DNA from: Brienomyrus brachyistius
Lineage: Eukaryota > Chordata > Actinopteri > Osteoglossiformes > Mormyridae
Assembly (NCBI RefSeq): GCF_023856365.1
Contig: NC_064554.1
Span: 620,001 to 684,000 of the forward strand
Length of the DNA: 64,000 nucleotides
Direction: 5' to 3'
Shown here: positions 11,549-21,985 of the stretch, in pieces
How positions within the stretch are numbered: position 1 is the first letter of the stretch
Layout of the letters: every line of letters starts with the position of its first letter
Notes under the pieces: generated by a model
Database searches by the model: none
The model's input: only the letters and a program-made list of their open reading frames with translations
Told to the model about the DNA's origin: nothing
Position numbers and translations under genes: made by a program

Positions 11549-11846
11549 TATGATGCCCGGCTCGTCCGCTCCTCCTGTGTGCCACGCCCCCTAATTACCC
11601 ACGTGTTCTTTCCCGATCGTACCCAGCCGTGTCTGATTATTTTCAATCAGTCCTGTGTATTTCAGTCCGTGTCATACCTGAGTCCATTGTCTGTCATTAG
11701 TGTTGTTACCCAGTGTTCGTGGTGTGCCATGTTTCCTGCTCTTGTTCCGATTAATAAATCCCCGTTTGTTCTACTCTCGCCTGTGAGTCGCTTGCTTAGC
11801 CGCTCGCACAGCCTGTGCGTTGCCCTGTCTCACACTACGCGTGACA
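11549..11846 (+). mobile_element. solo LTR of the 37.6/40.0-kb LTR family
   Basis: About 298 bp from 'tatgatgcccggctcgtccg' to 'acgcgtgaca', the same length and block order as the complete LTRs, with 'aataaatccccgttt' near 11752. Its end is nearly identical to the end of the intact LTR ('gcgtgaca'). No partner LTR is found. Confidence 0.85.
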
Positions 11847-11871
11847 CCCCCTACCCACCCCCTCCAAAAAA

Positions 11872-11913
11872 AGGGACGAGAACCAATTTTTTTTTTTTTT
11901 AAGTGGCCTTATA
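11872..11913 (-). repeat. outer inverted repeat, right arm
   Basis: Reverse complement of 6166-6200 ('gggacgagaaccaa', T-run, 'aagtggcct'). Confidence 0.5.
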
Positions 11914-12249
11914 CTAAATTGGTGAAAGCGACTGTGTGCGTGTGGGCAGGGAATGGGCTGGCCAAGCTCACCCCTCCCCTCAGGCAATGCACTCTCAGTT
12001 CTCCAATTCTCACCTAAGTGGAGTGAAATGGCCTGCAGCTGCAGGGCATACCAAATAACACTTTCTCTTTTAATTTCTAGAAAAACAAGGCAAATGTCCT
12101 TGGGTGACGCTCTTTCTTCTTCTTAAAACCAAGATAACTGGCCCAGGATGAGATAAGCGTTCCGCCAAACCAAGTATTGGTAAAAATAAATTAATATATA
12201 AAAAGTTATATACAGTAAGTGGTCAGTGAAAAAGATGTTTGTGCAGTTC

Positions 12250-12810
12250 CACCTTGGCACAATAATATTATGGGTGAATCATGGACGACGTACTTGAATC
12301 TCGGGATGATTAGTCCATACACCATCAGAATCAATCATTACCTCAATCTCCTTATATGTATGTCTGCTAGGTGGAGTTTAACAATCACAACTTCCTAGAA
12401 TATTACAGTATCAGGAGGACAGCGAACGACTCGTATTAATCCTATGCTACGTGGGCGACGTAATCATCCGCGAGTTCGTCCCGATACATTCGGTGCCTTG
12501 GCCATGGTTCACCAATATATGTTTTGTGCAAGACGTTTACGGTATAACCTGCGGGCATAGATACATAAGCAGGTGTCCCATGTGGATAATAATGTGACAA
12601 CAATTCAAATTTTTATTGCAGGATGTATGATCACGGCCAGGAAGCGTCGGGCCTTTGGGGACCAGCCTTCAAATATGCTCCACCAGGCATTCTGAGCCGT
12701 GGATTGAATAGTTTTTCCCAAAGCTACCAATATCCCTCCGACCACAAAGGTATGCACAGCCAATTAAGTAGTGTTATGCTCGAGGTCTTCAGCCATTGGC
12801 ATTAATTGCA
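12250..12810 (-). pseudogene. decayed membrane-protein relic, family unknown
   Basis: The minus strand keeps several protein-like segments in order, broken by stops and frame changes: 12810-12765, then 12765-12608 with a hydrophobic 'VVGGILVALGKT' stretch, then 12612-12440 (ends 'DELADDYVAHVA' and stop), then about 12390-12290 ('EIEVMIDSDGVW'). Composition and codon-like behaviour favour a real, dead gene. A membrane anchor followed by a cytoplasmic tail would suit an endogenous viral envelope-type glycoprotein, but no diagnostic motif (such as CX6CC) is visible. The minus strand of 13780-13940 may hold an upstream piece (cysteine- and tryptophan-containing). I do not recognise the family. 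Confidence 0.4.
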
Positions 12811-14055
12811 GAGATTCATTTAACAGTTAAGCATGATCCCACAATGATATTCCTATAACGGAATGTAGTGGGCGCCACTGCGCTGCCGTCAGCATATCTT
12901 CTGAAGTGTGATTTATTAACACTAGAAGCGCAGTGCTGGTTTGACCTACTTACAGTATAGCGCGGCTAGGCGGTCAAAAGACCGCTAAGTCTTCATAGAG
13001 GGACACTGTTACTGACACATAATGACCGCTAGATGGTGCTTTTTGCACAAAGCAAATGATTTGGTTATAAGATCAGGTATGTTGATAGTTTCTGATTGAG
13101 TCGACTGAGAAAATCTTCTGAAAAAGACTAGTTTCATAGTATTTGTTTTTAATCTTTATCTTATCTTGTGAAGGTTTGTCACAACCTAGCTTTCTTTTGT
13201 ATTCAGATTCACCCACTTCAGAGAACTTTGAGGAAATTGCATGAATAAATTTATATAGGCATTATACTGAACATATTGAATGATACATTAAAGAAGCTCA
13301 TTAAAATCTATAATATATGAAGGCTTTGCGCTCTATTTAACGGTATGAGAAAATTACATGTCGCAGCACTAAACATTTTAAACACCTTTAAAGGAATTAC
13401 TATATGATTATTCCAGAGACAGCGGTTCATTCGTTGGTTCGTTCTGACAACGTTAAAACATCCACATTAAACATTTAAATATTAAAAACACGGAAAGCAA
13501 GAAAGTGGTGTGTGTGGCCGCTCGATAAGAACATGATCAAAGAATTAAGCGTGTTGTGATTTATTGTGTTATTTGTGAGACTTTATTTACGTTTTAAATG
13601 GACTGATTTCTGACAAATTTTCAAGCATGTGCAACAAGCAATGACAGATATTGACGTTAGTTTCACACATTCAAAAATATTCAGTAACTGCGTTGCTTGT
13701 GACATTTGCGTTTGGTTTATACTTTCATAAGGTTTTCGAATTTTTAACCAATATGTTTTGTTTTGCCATTTCCAAATATATGTGTTATTCTAACATCCGG
13801 AATACGGCACGTATGGTAGATGTTCATGGACGTGGATGGTACTCACACAAAGGATGTGAGGACCGACTTCAAATAGCATATCTCGGGGGGGCCAATAGTA
13901 CTATTGGCACACGTTTCCCTTCGTATCAAAACATGGGTTAGTATGACGTGTTCGTAGTGAGCATATATATCCTCTATCAGTTTTATCACAATCTCGTATA
14001 TCATACCTTTTGTTAGTATAGGTATCTAGCTATTCTCCCTTTACCTGTAGAGTCC
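12811..14055. other. no certain gene
   Basis: AT-rich. Around 13651-13941 a plus-strand frame of 96 codons and a broken minus-strand frame overlap; neither is clearly a known protein. The 12950-13050 part has a short hairpin around 'gcggtcaaaagaccgc'. Confidence 0.4.
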
Positions 14056-14515
14056 ATTAATCACGGCGGGGGTTGCGGAAAATAAGGAGGACGCTATAGC
14101 GGATCAGTCCAATATTTATTTTCTCCGTCAACTCCGGGAGAGAGAGCAACAGGACAGAGAGAAAAAAAATCCAAAATCGAGGTAGTGAAAACAGACTGGT
14201 GGTCAGGCGATCGGCATCGGCAGTGAGAGGGCTAGGCTATAAGCGAAGGTCGGAAGAGGCAGAACAGAGGTGGAGACAGGTCAGGGAATAAACGCTAGAA
14301 CTTAGCACGGAGGGCTGAAGACCGGCAGGTGTGCCAGACACGAATAAAAAGGCTCGCCGATTACCCCGACGGGCATCAGCTGGTAGAGGAGGGCAAACGG
14401 TAAGCGGTCCTGCCGGTTCTCGGGACCGGTGTAGAAGCGCTACGGCCGCTGCTCAACTCCCTCCTAGGGAAACCGGCGGGGGTGTGGCAGGGGAGTCCCG
14501 CGTGACATCATAGGG
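14056..14515 (-). mobile_element. possible solo LTR
   Basis: A GC-richer block in AT-rich surroundings. On the minus strand it starts near 'tgtcacgcgggactcc' and carries an 'aataaata' signal near its far end (about 14112), as an LTR would. No partner LTR or internal region is seen. The short plus-strand frames inside look spurious. Confidence 0.3.
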
Positions 14516-14779
14516 GCTTCCCCTGGGTGATCCACGACACCATTATGCCCCTCCAGCTATTATGGGCAACCTGTGGAATCTACATTGAGCTTGGTGTGTA
14601 GTTACATTATACATTCCCCAGTGCATAAAGTATCATTACATTGAGGTATTTCAAGCTTTAGATGTAACCACATAGTAGAACTAATACTCCACAGTTGCTT
14701 CCATGCACTATGATTAGATGTCAATAACATTCGTTGAACATTATTTCGTTGTATTTTGGCATTTAACATAGCCATAGTA

Positions 14780-15110
14780 CATGCAGTCCAATTCATCCAT
14801 CGAGTTCGGTCACAGCCACTTGAGGGGGCACTCCGGCAGATGCAAGGATGTTCTTCCTCCTATAACACCCCCTGCAGAAGTACATCTCACTTCCATTAGT
14901 AGGGGCCAGTTCAGCATGGTTGGTTTGCTGGACAGGTGAAGTTGTCTTGCTGTCGATCTTGTATGCTGCTTCTCCATCCAATCCTAAAAGTGGAAGTGTG
15001 CTCCAGCTCGGTCATTGGGACTGCATCATAGCCGAAGGCTGTCAGCAGCATTGGCCACGCCGTCCACCAGGGCCATTGCGCCATCCTTCACGCATAAAGT
15101 AGAACTGACA
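14780..15110 (-). pseudogene. unidentified coding relic
   Basis: The minus strand shows three neighbouring protein-like stretches in different frames: about 15105-15020, 15045-14980, and 14981-14793 with a 'CRGCYRR' cysteine pair and a stop. The shifts suggest a broken gene. I do not recognise the family; a zinc-binding transposon or retroelement protein is possible. Confidence 0.3.
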
Positions 15111-16113
15111 TCCACATTACTGTAGTTTTCTCATAAATAACATTTATTAGCTGGGATACGTCACCAACTTTTGGCGCCTGGCTTCATAACGGCCACAGTG
15201 TTATCTTGTCCCACTGTTTCTATAAGGAAACATTCCAATTATTCCTCTTTCTGGATCTATTTTTCTAAATGAATTGTGAAAGGAAAATATGTAAAGGAGG
15301 CCAAACTAACACTGCAATCTGGAGTAATGTATTTTATTCTTTTTATAATAATGGATGAAGTTTAGCTTCCTTACACTCTCTCTGTACCTCTGTTTCTAAT
15401 GCGGGTTTACGTGAAGAGTTGTACTGTATTTAATCTAACTACAGCTAGATCAGTACCAGAGATATAAACACTGGATGTCGCGTTGAATACAGCCGTCTAT
15501 GGGAGCGAATGCGTCAACAGAGCCGCCATCTTGGGACGGGGTAGAGCTCCTTTTAAATGAATGAACGTCTATCAGGGACAAGCTGGCATTCAGAAATAAA
15601 GAACCATAAATGGGCAAATTTGAGAAGCGATTTTTATTGTCTTGGTTCATTATAAATGTCAGACATGTATTTACGACCGAGCCACGAGTAAATCGACAGA
15701 GAAGCGGTTTTTTTTAACACAGCCTACTTTTATGTTCAAAATGTAATGCACATATAGGTATTTTTTCATTCTTCCATTCGAAATAAACATACAGTACTCT
15801 CCTACTACATGCAGAACAATGCAAATACAAAACACAACAAAAAAGGCCAGCAATGTTAGCTGAAAGACCCTGGTAATCTCCATGATAAGCCCCATTGCGT
15901 TACCACTCATGCATTTACATTTATGCAGGCCGGCCCGTGGCATTGGCAATATAGGCAAATGCTAAGGGCGCCATTCATCCAGGGGGTGCCACAAACGGAG
16001 GAAGAAAAAAGTGTAACATTCCACTATTCTTAAAGCTAGTTGGTATTAATGCGTCTTAATATGAAAAGAACAAGCCCACATGAATTTACCTGCTTAGGCA
16101 AGCCTATTAAGTA
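15111..16113. other. no gene recognised
   Basis: The 15925-15990 part ('ggccggcccgtggcattggc') resembles the GC-rich end of a non-autonomous DNA transposon, with no second end identified. Nothing else is supported. Confidence 0.4.
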
Positions 16114-16125
16114 GTAATGATAATA

Positions 16126-16162
<37 letters not shown>

Positions 16163-16176
16163 CGATGATGATGATA
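16114..16176. repeat. (GAT)n microsatellite
   Basis: About 60 bp of GAT/ATG triplets with few interruptions. The histidine-run frame on the minus strand is a by-product. Confidence 0.95.
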
Positions 16177-16812
16177 CGTAACTTTCCTATGAGCCGCCCC
16201 CCCCTTGTAACCTCCCTCAATAACGAACACAAGTTGATCTCTGATCACGGGCATTTATTCACATATCTATCCGGTCGAGCATGCTGTGAGAACTAGATAA
16301 AATAAAGCACATACATCAAAAAATGAATCAGTAAAAACACAGGCATTTTCCTAAAAATAACCAAACACAAACCTAAATAGGCTACAGCTCGCTCACGCCA
16401 TTAACTTATGACTGCAGCTCATACAATAACTCCAATATCCATGAATATTGACATTATAACTTAAAACACTTTCTCAGCCGCATAACAAATGCTGCACTTA
16501 TAACTGAGCAAAACGAAAATGTTACCAGCAAAACTGACCAGACCTAAACCCAAACGCAACATTAGTTCCGCTATAGTTTCCCTACGCCTGGGGGGGGGGG
16601 ATGAACATCCATTTACCTCCTTTTTGGAAAAATAACTATAGACAGGGCAGGTCTATACACACAGGCATCTTGTATATATTTGTCAAGAACAATAGCCAAT
16701 GAACTGCAATATATACTGGTGTCAGTACAGAAGCTGTGTCTTTCCTGTGGGGTGGGGGTGGGAAGACAGAGGCTCTGTGTCTAGTATTTAGTATCCTTAT
16801 AACAATACTATT

Positions 16813-17290
16813 TTACACAGTTTCTTCCTCAAACTGCTGGTCTGTAGTTGGAGAGTATGTACTTTTGCCACATGGTCTTCTCTCAACTTGTGAAAGCAAG
16901 ACAAGTGAAATTAAATTGAAGTGATGGTTGCCAATGCCATCTTGAGTTTCAGCAATGTGATCACAAAGATTAAATATATCCTGAAAACCTACATCTGCTT
17001 TCACAACCCTGTTCAACAGAGACTGGATGTTGGAGGCCTGTCTGATGCACTGCTCAGCTGAGCCAATCGCCTTTACTGTACCATGGCTTGGTATCAGCAG
17101 GCCTCCATTGTTACTCAAGGTCAGCAGATGATAGTTCTGACCGAGACGTGAAGGCACGGCTGTACTAACCAAGCTACTGCAGCACATCACACTTCAGCTT
17201 CTTCTTCACGACCTGCCTAACAACAAAACCTGTGATATACACCAGAGCATTCTCAGTTAGGGCTCCAAAGCTGGCTGGCAAGTAGCTATG
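16813..17290 (-). pseudogene. DNA-transposon protein relic, C-terminal part (THAP/P-element-like)
   Basis: The minus strand from about 17290 to 16813 reads first in one frame ('ENALVYITGFVVRQV', 'KKKLKCDV') and then, after a shift near 17190, in another. That second frame has 'LLTLSNNGGLLIPS' and 'LCDHIAETQDGIGNHHFNLI'. This order (xITGxVxRxL, then NNGGLxxPS, then a C-terminal helical part) is that of fish THAP/P-element-like transposase C-termini. The gene is frameshifted and truncated. Confidence 0.55.
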
Positions 17291-17379
17291 GTCTAACACA
17301 ACACCAGTGACTTACTCAAAAGGAGAGGACCCTCTTGTGTCCCTGTCCTTTGGCATGGCTTTGAACAGCAGAAATGCCC

Positions 17380-17500
17380 ATGTTGCCTACATCAAAAGCT
17401 TTCTTGCATATCTTGCAGTATGCCCGTTGTACGTTATCTGTCACATGCCCTATCCAGTCCCTGAACTCAGGATTTATCGTCCATTCCACCTTAAACGTAC
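17380..17500 (-). pseudogene. BED/C2H2-like zinc-finger relic
   Basis: On the minus strand an open stretch reads 'AYCKICKKAF', then 'SAVQSHAKGQGHKR', giving a C-x2-C ... H-x5-H finger such as those at the N-terminus of transposon-derived proteins. It lies just upstream, in minus orientation, of the transposase relic at 16813-17290 and may be its N-terminal DNA-binding part with the middle deleted. Confidence 0.55.
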
Positions 17501-18365
17501 ACCTCCTTCACATGATTCTGCTCTCCCTCACTTCTGTAATTAGAAACACATTCTCTAAATTAACCATTGTAGGCTACTATTTTCCTGCAACACTGCCTAT
17601 TAGTGTCAAAGATATTAAATACAGTAATGCACAAAAATGTAGGCTAAACAGAAATACTGATCAAATACAGATTTTCTGTAGGCTAACTGTGGTAAACTGA
17701 ATGTGAAAGCATACCCATATAATTCCTCTAGAGGGAGCTAACGTTCTGGGGAATAATGGAAGCTAGCTAGAACAAGAAGTTGAGCCAGGAGCCGTTAAGC
17801 CTGTTTGCAGTTGTGCAAATAAACGGCACAAGCCAAGTAATATTTATTGTGTGGTGATTGCTGGGCTGCAAGGATATCACAGGACCCTACACAAACACAC
17901 AAACACAGGCATTTAGATGTAGGCTTCAAGTAGCCTAAGCTCAATTTGTTTTTAAATGAAAGAGCTCTTAGTCTAATCATTTTTAAGAGTGTTATCGTCT
18001 TTGTGCTGTTTCAGATTTGGTTCACTGAATTTATTTGCTTAACAGTGGGACCACGTAGGCCTCCAAAATGATTTTAGATCGATTACCGTCATTGACAATT
18101 AGCACTATGCTAACACCTAATGGGAACTGCCATTAACAGGCTAACAGAAATTAGCATCGCCAATTTACTTGACATGTTTAACATGCGGCCTGGGTCCACA
18201 TCAGATGTAACAATATGTCCAGTATGAAGTAACAAAACTATCAGTTGCACCATATGCACTGTGGTCATACTTACAGTCATGAACTTGAGAAATTTAAATT
18301 GATGAACTGATATCCTCTTGTTCTCCTGTCAGCTACTGACAAGCTAGAGCAACGAGAGTCAAAAT
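17501..18365. other. no gene recognised
   Basis: AT-rich sequence without a family-like frame. It ends at the presumed start of the L1/Tx1 LINE. Confidence 0.5.
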
Positions 18366-18731
18366 ATGATAAGTCGCATTAAGTTGACGTCATTGTCCAA
18401 GGTATACATAATGAAAACGAGGCGGCGGCCATTTTACTGGGGTGCGAGAGACAAGAGCAGCAAGAAAACCGGAGAAAAACTGAGTAGCGGCTATGCTGTA
18501 ACAACACGAGACCTCGACGAGAACCACGGCAGTATTGAACATGGCGGCGCGCAGCTGACTGCAAAAAGGTTATCAATCGGATTCTTTCCACGCCAACTTA
18601 TCTCTAGACAGCCTTAAAGGTAATCAAAATACATTTCAGTTGTATCCGTAAAATAATTTAGCATCCTGGAGCACAGTGAAATTCTGAACAGTTTAGAAAA
18701 TTTTATAGACGAGTGCTTCGAGAGAATTGCT

Positions 18732-19137
18732 ATGCGGAAATCAGACAAAACGCCGACCACTTCCACCTGTAAAAATAACTCGTCCTCCAAGAGAAGCCGC
18801 CCCGAGGACTCCCCAGAAGCGGCTTCTCGTAATGCCAACGATGTGACAGACATTTTGGAGTCTATAGATATACGACTATCCAGCTTAGATGCGCGTCTGT
18901 CCCTAATGGAAATTCTCCATAAAGAGTTCCAGGCTTTGCGTGAGTCAGTGGAGTACAGCCAACAACAGGTGGAATCACTCGCTGCAGAGAATGCGACCCT
19001 CGGGGAATCGGTAAAATCCCTCACAGATGGAATGACGCGCCTTTCGGAGGAAAATAAAAAAATAAAAGAAACTATCATTGACCTCCAGGCCTGCAGCATG
19101 AGAGACAATTTAGTAATTTCAGGCATCCTGGAGAAAG
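18732..19137 (+). CDS. L1-type ORF1p, N-terminal and coiled-coil part
   Basis: ATG at 18732 starts a basic, serine-rich N-terminus ('SSKRSRPEDSPEA'), followed by heptad-like leucines from about residue 40 to 120 and the conserved 'MRDNLVISGI' start of the RNA-binding domain. ORF1p is the RNA-chaperone component of the L1 ribonucleoprotein and trimerises through the coiled coil. The frame is interrupted near 19137 by the insertion at 19138-19211 and stops at 19185. Confidence 0.75.
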
Positions 19138-19211
19138 TATATTTTAGCACTTTGAAATTGCTAAAATATAAAGTGCAATACAAATAAAATGTATTATTAT
19201 TATTATTATTA
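19138..19211 (+). mobile_element. short LINE/SINE tail insertion in ORF1
   Basis: About 74 bp ('tagcactttgaaattgct' ... 'aaataaaatg', then (ATT)n) separates two parts of ORF1 that belong together. Tails of this form are common 3' ends of dispersed fish repeats. Similar bases (ggagaaag and ggtgaaag) flank it and may be an imperfect target duplication. Confidence 0.5.
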
Positions 19212-19582
19212 CGGTGAAAGAGTTCATTCTAACTCAGCTAAAACTCCCGGAGGACACAGTAAAAACCATCAGCTTCCATCGAGTTCACCACCTAGGAGTG
19301 AAGAGACCCGACGGACGCAGACCCAGACCAATAGTGGCTAAATTCGAGCACTTTAAACAAAAAGAACTGGTTAAAAGCCTCGGCCGGGAATTAAAAGGAA
19401 CAAACTTTAGCATCAACGAACAGTTTCCCAAGGAGATCCTAGAAAGAAGGAAGATCCTGTTCCCTATAAGGAAAAAATTCATCGACGGAGGCTCCCGTGC
19501 TGTCATCGCGGTCAACAAACTCTATGTCAGCGGACGGGTCTATTGCCACCGGACCCTGAGCCATACAGCATCTTACAAATAA
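19212..19582 (+). pseudogene. L1-type ORF1p, C-terminal part
   Basis: The frame resumes with 'TVKEFILTQLKLPED' and continues through 'FHRVHHLG' and 'RPRPIVAKFEHFKQKE', the RRM/C-terminal region of Tx1/L1 ORF1p. It is separated from its N-terminal part by the 19138-19211 insertion. It runs directly into RT sequence at about 19575, so the normal intergenic part and the start of ORF2 are gone. Confidence 0.75.
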
Positions 19583-21985
19583 TAAAGTCCCAGGTCCCGA
19601 TGGTTTCCCAGCAGAATTCTACAAAGTATTTTGGCCAACGCTAGCACCCGTTTTTATCAGAATGGTTACTCAAATTCAGAATGATCACTCGCTATCTCCA
19701 AACATATACTATTAGCCTGCTTCTGAAACCTGGTAAAGACATAACGCTGACATCGAGCTACCGCCCAATCTTACTCATAGACGTAGATCTTAAAATAATT
19801 TGCCAAAGTCCTTGCCAAAAGATTAGAGAAAGTTAGTCCATTTCTTATACATCGGTTTTTATCAAGGGTAGACACTCAGCTAATAATACACGTAGACTAT
19901 TGAATGTTATAGACTACTGCTCCATTAACAAATTAGAAACCACAGTTATATCTCTAGATGCAGAGAAAGCATTTGACAACGTAAATTGGAAATTTCTATT
20001 TGCAGTTCTACATAAATTTGGATTTGGTTCATCCTTCATAAGCTGGATTAAAACACTATACAGCTCTCCAAATGAACGTATTAGGACAAATGAACTATTT
20101 TCTCGAAGCCTCCGTTTGCAGAGGGGCACCAGGCAGGGCTGCCCGCTCTCTCCCTCGCTTTTTGTTATCTTCATTGAGCCACTAGCAGCGGCAATTAGAC
20201 AAAATTTACATATTAAAGGAATTCAAACAGAAAAAATAGACCATAAGATAAGCCTTTATGCAGATGACGTATTACTCTTTCTTAGGAACTCACCAGCCTC
20301 TCTTCTTAAGACAATATCACTTATAGATAAGTTCTCATCTATATCAGACTACTCCGTCAACTGGAGCAGACCAACAGTTCTGCCTTTGAATTGTAATTTC
20401 CAAAACACAACTGCTACTCCGTTGCAGTCAGGTAACCTCAGATACTTAGGCATACATTTTTCCACCAGGCTCTCAGACTTGGTACAGATGAATGACATTC
20501 CAGTATTAAAAATGGTAGAAGATGATTTCATGCGATCCCCCCACAGTCCAAAAACATGCTGTGGCTAATTGGAGTCGCTTAATTGCCCATAGGTGTGCAT
20601 GTGTGAATGAATGGTGTGTGAGTGTGCCCTGCGATGGGCTGGCCCCCCATCCTGGGTTGTTCCCTGCCTCGTGCCCATTGCTTCCGGGATAGGCTCCGGA
20701 CCCCCCGCGACCCAATAGGATAAGCGGTTTGGAAAATGGATGGATGGATGGATTTCATGCGATGGAAAACTCTACCTATATCACTCATGGGTATAATTGC
20801 CACCATTAAAATGAAGATCCTGCCTAAAATCAATTACTTGTTCTCAATGATCCCTAATAAACCCTCTATTGCTTGGTTTATATCACTAGACTCAAGCATC
20901 TCATCATTTTTATGGAAGAATAAACCATGGCGAATAAGATTAAAAACCTTACAAAAAGCTAAAGGTAATGGTGGTCTAGAACTACCAAATTTCTATCACT
21001 ACATCTTAGCCAGCAGATTGCAGTATGTATCAAATTGGATTAAATCAAGCCCAGTAGACAGTCCATGGCTGGACTTAGAACAAGCAATCAGTGGAGAAGT
21101 AAAAATCTCTGATCTACCCTTTATAAGTCCTAGCATGAAGCGTTATAACTGTTTTAAAAGCCTTAGTATTAAGACCTCATTGACAGCCTGGTGGGAATTT
21201 TTTTAAATAACCAGGTATGCACTTAGCCCTGTAATCTAACACCCATTTGGAACAATCCAGATATTTGCCAAAAAAAAGAAAGCATTGAACTTTCCTGTAT
21301 GGCGTGATAAAGGGATTATAAATCTATAAATAGATGACTCAATTTCCCTCCCAACCTCAAAATGGGGGCAAGATCTATCCATTGATCCCGAGCAAAACGT
21401 TTGGAATCAAATATGTTTAAACCCTTTCAAAATGACTAAAAGTCCCAACTTGCAACTTGTACAATACAAAACTCTCAATTGAATACACTACAAAGGACAA
21501 AGGATGTTCCAAGTAGGCCTTAAACACTCAAACTTATGTACCCACTGCTCAGGTAACTTTGTGGAGAACTACAGTACATGCATGCAATATGGTCCTGCAC
21601 ACCGGTGCAGAAGTTCTGGCAGAGGATATGTGAAGATCTATCAGTATGGTTTAATTGTCATATCCCAATCTCACCCACACTGTATATTTTAGGAGATGCA
21701 AGTGAATTAGATATGAAAGAAAATAAGGCACACATAATCCTTACTGCCTTAGGCATCTTCATGAACAGGAAATCAAAAAGTAATTTATGTATTACTCAGC
21801 ATAGAAATTTACTGTTAGACCACTTAAGTATGGAGAGAATATCTGCTCCCATCCAAAATAAACAATTATGTGAATTGGATTCTCTCTGGTCCACTCTGGC
21901 CAATTCCATTATATGGGGGGGGTGGTCGGCTGTGGTCTCGTCTCCTCGGGCGGGGTTGGGCCCTCGAGCTATGGGCGTCTAGTGG
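19575..21985 (+). pseudogene. L1/Tx1 ORF2 reverse transcriptase, endonuclease lost
   Basis: RT sequence starts at 'NNKVPGPDGFPAEFYK' (about 19578), passes stops and frame changes up to about 19900, then reads openly to 20536. It includes 'LDAEKAFDNV' (palm A), 'GTRQGCPLSP' and 'YADD' (20257-20268). A SINE occupies 20537-20750; the frame resumes at 20751 and stops at 21204-21206. Broken C-terminal pieces follow to about 21985, among them 'HAIWSCTPVQKFW' near 21578, typical of L1 ORF2 ends. The apurinic-endonuclease domain expected before the RT is absent. Confidence 0.8.
20537..20750 (+). mobile_element. 5'-truncated SINE with 13-bp target duplication
   Basis: The insert matches the 3' two-thirds of the SINE at 56319-56674, from 'ccacagtccaaaaacatgct' to 'ggtttggaaaatggatgg'. 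'gatttcatgcgat' flanks it at 20524-20536 and again at 20751-20763. It interrupts the LINE reading frame, so it is younger than the LINE. Confidence 0.92.

Noticed and set aside
12622..12750. Plus-strand exon-like stretch with AG and GT borders (43 codons)
   Set aside because: The minus strand of the same interval reads as a hydrophobic protein segment continuous with neighbouring pieces, so the plus-strand reading is probably a shadow.
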